Assembly (NCBI RefSeq): GCF_014207445.1
Contig: NZ_JACHEM010000010.1
Span: forward strand, 1 to 64,000
Direction: 5' to 3'
Length of the DNA: 64,000 nt
DNA from: Streptomyces candidus
Lineage (GTDB): Bacteria; Actinomycetota; Actinomycetes; Streptomycetales; Streptomycetaceae
The notes under the pieces were generated by a model. The model saw nothing but the letters and a program-made list of their open reading frames with translations, was not told the origin of the DNA and searched no databases. The position numbers were made by a program, and so were the translations under genes. Of this stretch, positions 60,603 to 64,000 are shown piece by piece (positions within the stretch are counted from its first letter, which is position 1; every line of letters begins with the position of its first letter).

Positions 60603-60641
60603 GACGAGGGCCCGGATCCATTGAGGATCCGGGCCCTCGTC
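60603..60641 (+). terminator. Terminator after initiator tRNA copy 1
   Basis: A perfect 17-bp stem (60603-60619 with 60625-60641) closes an ATTGA loop 8 nt after the tRNA. Confidence 0.88.
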
Positions 60642-60768
60642 GTATGTCCGTACACCGTATGTGTTTGACTTGTCGCCCTGTGGGCATGTCGACAAAACGC
60701 TGAAGTGACCTCAATGGCTGCGGTATACCAGGTGTACCCGGGTTGCGGGTGGTGCGACGATGAAAACT

Positions 60769-62655
60769 ATGGGGGACAGGGCAACTCTGTTGGAGACAGG
60801 GCGGGTTGACACAGACCGTGTGGAGCTGCGGCGGGCCGACGAAGGCACCGACACCGCCACGGCGGAGGACGAGGCACGCCACCGGCACGCTGCCGAGGAG
60901 GGCGACACCGAGTCCATGAGCGTCCTCGGCGCCCTTCTGCTGCGCCGCGGCGACCTGGACGGCGCGGAGCCCTACCTGCGCGCGGCCACCGCCGAGGGCG
61001 ACCGGGCCGCCGCCAACAACCTCGGCGTTCTGCTGCACCAGCGCGGATACGCCGAGGAGGCCGCGGGATGGTGGCGGATCGCCGCCGTGGCCGGCTCCGC
61101 GGCCGCCGCCCACGCCCTGGGCCGCCACTTCCGCGAACGCGGCGACGAACCCGCCGCCGAGTACTGGCTGCGCCAGTCCGCCGAACACGGCCACGCCCTG
61201 GGCGCCTACGCCCTCGCCGACCTCCTCGAACACCGGGGCGACGTCGGGGCGGAGCGCTGGCTGCGGGCCGCCGCCGAGCAGGGGCACCGCGAGGCCGCGT
61301 ACCGGCTGGCCCGGCTTCTCGACCGCCGCGCGGGCACCCCCACCGGCGGCGGACCCGCCGCCGACGTCGCCAACCGGCGCGGCATCACCTGGGACACCGA
61401 CCCCCGCATGCTGCGCACTTCCTCCACCGCCCCCGGCGAGAAGCCGCCCGCGCTGGAGGCCGAGCAGTGGTACCGGCAGGCCGCCGCACGCGGGCACCGC
61501 AGGGCAGCCCTGCACCTCGGCGTCATCCTGGAGGCCCGGGGCGAGCTCAAGGAGGCCGGGCGCTGGTACCTGACCTCCGCCAAGGACGGCGAGCCGCGCG
61601 CCGCGTGCGCGCTGGGCTTCCTGCTGCGCGACGCCGGTGACGAGGAGAGCGCCGCCGTGTGGTGGCTGCGAGCGGCCCAGGAGGGCGACGGGAACGCCGC
61701 CAACGCCCTGGGGGCCCGGCATGCCGCGCGGGGCGAGCAGCAGACCGCCGAGCGCTGGTACCGGGCCGCCCTGGACGCCGGCGACATCAACGGCGCGTAC
61801 AACCTGGGGCTGCTGTGCGCGGCCCAGGGGCGTACGGCGCAGGCGGAGCAGTGGTACCGGCGTGCCGCGTACGCGGGCCACCGGGAGGCCGCCAACGCGC
61901 TGGCCATCCTGCTGCTGCAGGGCGGTGACGCGTCCGGTGCCGAGCCCTGGTTCTCCAAGGCCGCCGAGGCCGGCAGTGTGGACGCCGCCTTCAACCTGGG
62001 CATCCTGCACGCCGGCCGCGGCGAGGAGCGGGCCGCCCTGGAGTGGTACGAGCGGGCCGCCGCGGCCGGGCACACGGAAGCGGCCCTCCAGGTCGGCATC
62101 GCCCTGCTCAGGGACGGCGACGAACGCGAGGCCGAGGCGCACCTGCGGCGCGCGGCGGGCGGCGGCAGCGCGGAGGGCGCCTTCCGGCTGGGGATGCTCC
62201 TGGACGCCCGTCAGCCGCCGTCCGGGCCCCCCGTCCTCGGTGAGTCCGTCGACGAGAAGTCCGAGTGCGAGGAGTGGTACGAGCGGGCCGCCGAGCAGGG
62301 GCACCGGCGCGCGCAGGTGCGGGTGGGGATGCTCGCGGCCGGGCGCGGCGACATGGCGGGCGCGGCGAAGTGGTACCGGGAGGCGGCCGAGGCGGGGAGC
62401 CTGGGCGGCGCCTTCAACCTGGGGCTGCTGCTGGCGCGCGAAGGACGCGAGTCGGAGGCGCAGCTGTGGTGGACCAGGGCCGCGCACGCCGGGCACGGCC
62501 GGGCGGCGCTGCGGCTGGCGCTGCTGGCGGCCCGGCGGGGCGAGCTGGGCGAGGGCGAGCGGTGGTGCGTACGGGCGGTGGAGCTGGGGCCCGCGGAGGT
62601 GGCGGAGCGGGCGGCGAGGCTGCGCGACGCGCTGCACCAGGAGCTGACCGCGTAG
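60769..62655 (+). CDS. Sel1/TPR-repeat protein
   Basis: Encodes 628 aa consisting almost wholly of Sel1-like helical repeats of about 36 residues, such as AEQWYRQAAARGHRRAALHL and EWYERAAAAGHTEAALQVGI. Such solenoids mediate protein-protein contacts. No signal peptide or membrane segment. ATG 60769 gives the start MGDRATLLETGR, which I recall from relatives; ATG 60760 adds three residues. It lies between two identical initiator tRNA genes. No partner is evident. Confidence 0.85.
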   Translation: MGDRATLLETGRVDTDRVELRRADEGTDTATAEDEARHRHAAEEGDTESMSVLGALLLRRGDLDGAEPYLRAATAEGDRAAANNLGVLLHQRGYAEEAAGWWRIAAVAGSAAAAHALGRHFRERGDEPAAEYWLRQSAEHGHALGAYALADLLEHRGDVGAERWLRAAAEQGHREAAYRLARLLDRRAGTPTGGGPAADVANRRGITWDTDPRMLRTSSTAPGEKPPALEAEQWYRQAAARGHRRAALHLGVILEARGELKEAGRWYLTSAKDGEPRAACALGFLLRDAGDEESAAVWWLRAAQEGDGNAANALGARHAARGEQQTAERWYRAALDAGDINGAYNLGLLCAAQGRTAQAEQWYRRAAYAGHREAANALAILLLQGGDASGAEPWFSKAAEAGSVDAAFNLGILHAGRGEERAALEWYERAAAAGHTEAALQVGIALLRDGDEREAEAHLRRAAGGGSAEGAFRLGMLLDARQPPSGPPVLGESVDEKSECEEWYERAAEQGHRRAQVRVGMLAAGRGDMAGAAKWYREAAEAGSLGGAFNLGLLLAREGRESEAQLWWTRAAHAGHGRAALRLALLAARRGELGEGERWCVRAVELGPAEVAERAARLRDALHQELTA

Positions 62656-62780
62656 GACCCGCTGCCGGCACCGGCTCCGGAGGGCGGCGGGGACAGCCTG
62701 CTCGGAACGGGCCGGCGGTCGGGCATCCGGCTCGGCCGGCGGCGCGGGCGTCCGGCTCCGGGCGGTGGCGCGGAAACGAT

Positions 62781-62809
62781 TTGCGCTGGTCGGGGGTGCG
62801 ACGTAGGGT
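62781..62809 (+). promoter_or_regulatory. Promoter of initiator tRNA copy 2
   Basis: TTGCGC (62781-62786), a 17-nt spacer and TAGGGT (62804-62809), with a start expected about 6 nt before the tRNA. Confidence 0.78.
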
Positions 62810-62821
62810 TGGGTCTACCGA

Positions 62822-62895
62822 CGCGGGGTGGAGCAGCTCGGTAGCTCGCTGGGCTCATAACCCAGAGGTCGCAGGTTCAAATCCTGTCCCCGCTA
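62822..62895 (+). tRNA. Initiator tRNA-Met (CAT), copy 2
   Basis: A 74-nt tRNA identical in sequence to the copy at 60522, with anticodon CAT (62856-62858). The C1-T72 mismatch and GGG/CCC anticodon stem mark it as initiator. CCA is not encoded. It has its own promoter and terminator. Confidence 0.96.
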
Positions 62896-62911
62896 CTGAA
62901 GAAGCAGTGCA

Positions 62912-62957
62912 GACCTGAGGCCCGGAACTCGAAAGAGTTCCGGGCCTCAGGTCGTTT
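62912..62957 (+). terminator. Terminator after initiator tRNA copy 2
   Basis: A perfect 19-bp stem (62912-62930 with 62935-62953) with a GAAA tetraloop and a GTTTT tail. Confidence 0.92.
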
Positions 62958-62999
62958 TCGTGGTGCGAGCCGAGCCGGGCGAGAGCCCGCGCCCGGCGG

Positions 63000-63410
63000 C
63001 TACGCGCAGTTCGGGCAGATGCCCCGGTACGTGACTTCCACGTCGGAGATGGTGAAGCCGAAGCGCTCCGTGTCCGGCAGGTCGCCGAGCAGGTTGCCCG
63101 CGGGGTGCACGTCACGGATGGCGCCGCACCTCGCGCACACCAGGTGCTGGTGGGGGCGGTGGGCGTTGGGGTCGTAGCGCTTGGCGCGGTGGTCCGTGGA
63201 GACCTCGATGACCTCGCCCAGGGAGACCATCTCGCCGAGGGTGTTGTACACCGTGGCGCGGGAGATCTCCGGCAGCTTGTCGACGGCGCGTGCGTGCACC
63301 TCGTCGGCGGTCAGATGCATGTGGTCCCCGTCGAGGACCTCGGCCACGACGCGGCGTTGCGCGGTCATGCGCCAGCCCCGCCCGCGCAGTCGTTCAAGAA
63401 GGTCGCTCAT
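63000..63410 (-). CDS. catR: Fur-family peroxide-responsive repressor CatR
   Basis: A 136-aa Fur-superfamily regulator. A winged helix (RMTAQRRVVAEVL to RATVYNTLGEM) binds DNA. Zinc structural cysteines are Cys92/95 (CARCG) and Cys132/135 (CPNC). The regulatory metal site is around HRPHQH (84-89). It diverges from katA, as catR/catA do in S. coelicolor, so it most likely represses the catalase gene until peroxide oxidises it. ATG 63410 follows GGAAGAC. Confidence 0.9.
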   Translation of the reverse strand: MSDLLERLRGRGWRMTAQRRVVAEVLDGDHMHLTADEVHARAVDKLPEISRATVYNTLGEMVSLGEVIEVSTDHRAKRYDPNAHRPHQHLVCARCGAIRDVHPAGNLLGDLPDTERFGFTISDVEVTYRGICPNCA

Positions 63411-63470
63411 GTCTTCCAGCCTAACAGGGAGGGGACTCAGTCCCGAACGGATGTGAATCTGGATGCCCGC

Positions 63471-63498
63471 TTGACTTAGACAGTGTCCATTGTAGGAT
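63471..63498 (+). promoter_or_regulatory. katA promoter with candidate CatR operator
   Basis: TTGACT (63471-63476), a 16-nt spacer and TAGGAT (63493-63498) make a strong promoter. The palindrome GACA-G-TGTC (63479-63487) sits between the two hexamers, an ideal repressor position for the divergent CatR. Confidence 0.75.
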
Positions 63499-63554
63499 CA
63501 GGAAAAGCGATAGACCGAGGACAGGAACTGTCAGTAATGACGCAGGAGGCGCAC

Positions 63555-64000
63555 GTGACGTCGCAGGGACCGCTCACCACCGAGGCCGGCGCGCCGGTCG
63601 CCGACAACCAGAACAGCGAGACGGCCGGTGTCGGCGGGCCCGTACTCGTCCAGGACCAGGCGCTGCTGGAGAAGCTCGCGCACTTCAACCGCGAGCGCAT
63701 CCCGGAGCGTGTCGTGCACGCCCGCGGCGCCGGTGCGTACGGCACCTTCACGCTCACCCGCGACGTCTCGCAGTGGACGCGCGCCAAGTTCCTCTCCGAG
63801 GTCGGCAAGCAGACCGAGACCTTCCTGCGCTTCTCCACGGTCGCCGGGAACCTGGGCTCCGCGGACGCCGTCCGTGACCCGCGCGGCTTCGCGCTGAAGT
63901 TCTACACGGAGGAGGGGAACTACGACCTCGTCGGCAACAACACGCCCGTCTTCTTCATCAAGGACGCCATCAAGTTCCCGGACTTCATCCACACGCAGAA
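63555..64000 (+). CDS. katA: Catalase (KatA/CatA type), N-terminal part
   Basis: The window ends inside the gene; 148 residues are visible. MTSQGPLTTEAGAPVADNQN is followed by AHFNRERIPERVVHARGAGA, carrying the catalytic His, then FLRFSTVAGNLGSADAVRDP and VGNNTPVFFIKDAIKFPDFI with the essential Asn. Clade-3 monofunctional haem catalase is the likely class. GTG 63555 is preferred because GGAGG is five nt away; ATG 63537 in frame is an alternative six codons earlier. It is controlled by CatR. Confidence 0.95.
   Translation, partial: MTSQGPLTTEAGAPVADNQNSETAGVGGPVLVQDQALLEKLAHFNRERIPERVVHARGAGAYGTFTLTRDVSQWTRAKFLSEVGKQTETFLRFSTVAGNLGSADAVRDPRGFALKFYTEEGNYDLVGNNTPVFFIKDAIKFPDFIHTQ

Noticed and set aside
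1..64000. CRISPR arrays, rRNA genes, prophage or integrase sites
   Set aside because: No regularly spaced repeats or such genes were seen; tandem repeats at 44573 and 48735 are coding, and no attachment-site duplication was found near the two tRNA copies.

Overview
The window is very GC-rich (about 70% or more) chromosomal DNA that reads as Streptomyces. The evidence is strong third-position G/C bias, frequent GTG starts, Streptomyces-restricted families (DUF6758, PPA1309, the WblC leader), WhiB and CatR regulators, and abundant leaderless start codons. Apart from a transposase fragment at the left edge it looks like conserved core chromosome. From memory, gene order follows the M. tuberculosis block Rv3193c to Rv3211 (UPF0182, PDZ/Lon-like, DUF2342, WhiB7, UvrD2, mycoredoxin, NudC, AdnAB, alkyltransferase-like protein, MoeZ, DUF3152, TetR, DUF3107, DEAD helicase), with Streptomyces-specific insertions.

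1-16 kb: an IS transposase start, a CorA transporter, SUFU-fold and DUF6758 proteins, a PHP phosphatase, a MarC membrane protein, a NYN-domain protein and two alpha/beta hydrolases. A DEAD-box RNA helicase here appears to use a CTG start. A ferritin-like protein, DUF3107, a TetR regulator and a DUF3152 zincin follow. 16-22 kb: a four-gene carbohydrate cluster (PelF-like glycosyltransferase, polytopic membrane protein, sugar-nucleotide epimerase, spherulin-4-like hydrolase) resembling part of a Pel/galactosaminogalactan system, then moeZ. 23-29 kb: two tandem secreted lipoprotein peptidases and a large flippase-like protein with an embedded kinase-like domain.

29-44 kb is a DNA-repair and redox-stress block: an alkyltransferase-like protein, AdnA/AdnB (helicase-nuclease for double-strand breaks), an M20 peptidase that appears to have lost a catalytic segment, NudC, mycoredoxin, UvrD2, and the antibiotic-stress regulator wblC. 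wblC lies behind a long leader with a 102-codon upstream ORF and an intrinsic attenuator. 44-57 kb: an ABC1 kinase, an orphan ThiF-fold protein, a YgjP-like metalloprotease, a TerD-AIM24/AIM24/AIM24 operon, a Nudix/DUF2342 pair, an SDR, moaE, a Lon-like PDZ protease and PPA1309. 57-64 kb: a UPF0182 membrane protein, two identical initiator tRNA genes bracketing a Sel1-repeat protein, and the divergent catR/katA peroxide-response pair, with katA cut by the window end.

At least a dozen genes have a -10-like hexamer ending 6-9 nt before the start codon, consistent with leaderless mRNAs. Strong intrinsic terminators separate most convergent units. No CRISPR array, rRNA or complete mobile element was seen.
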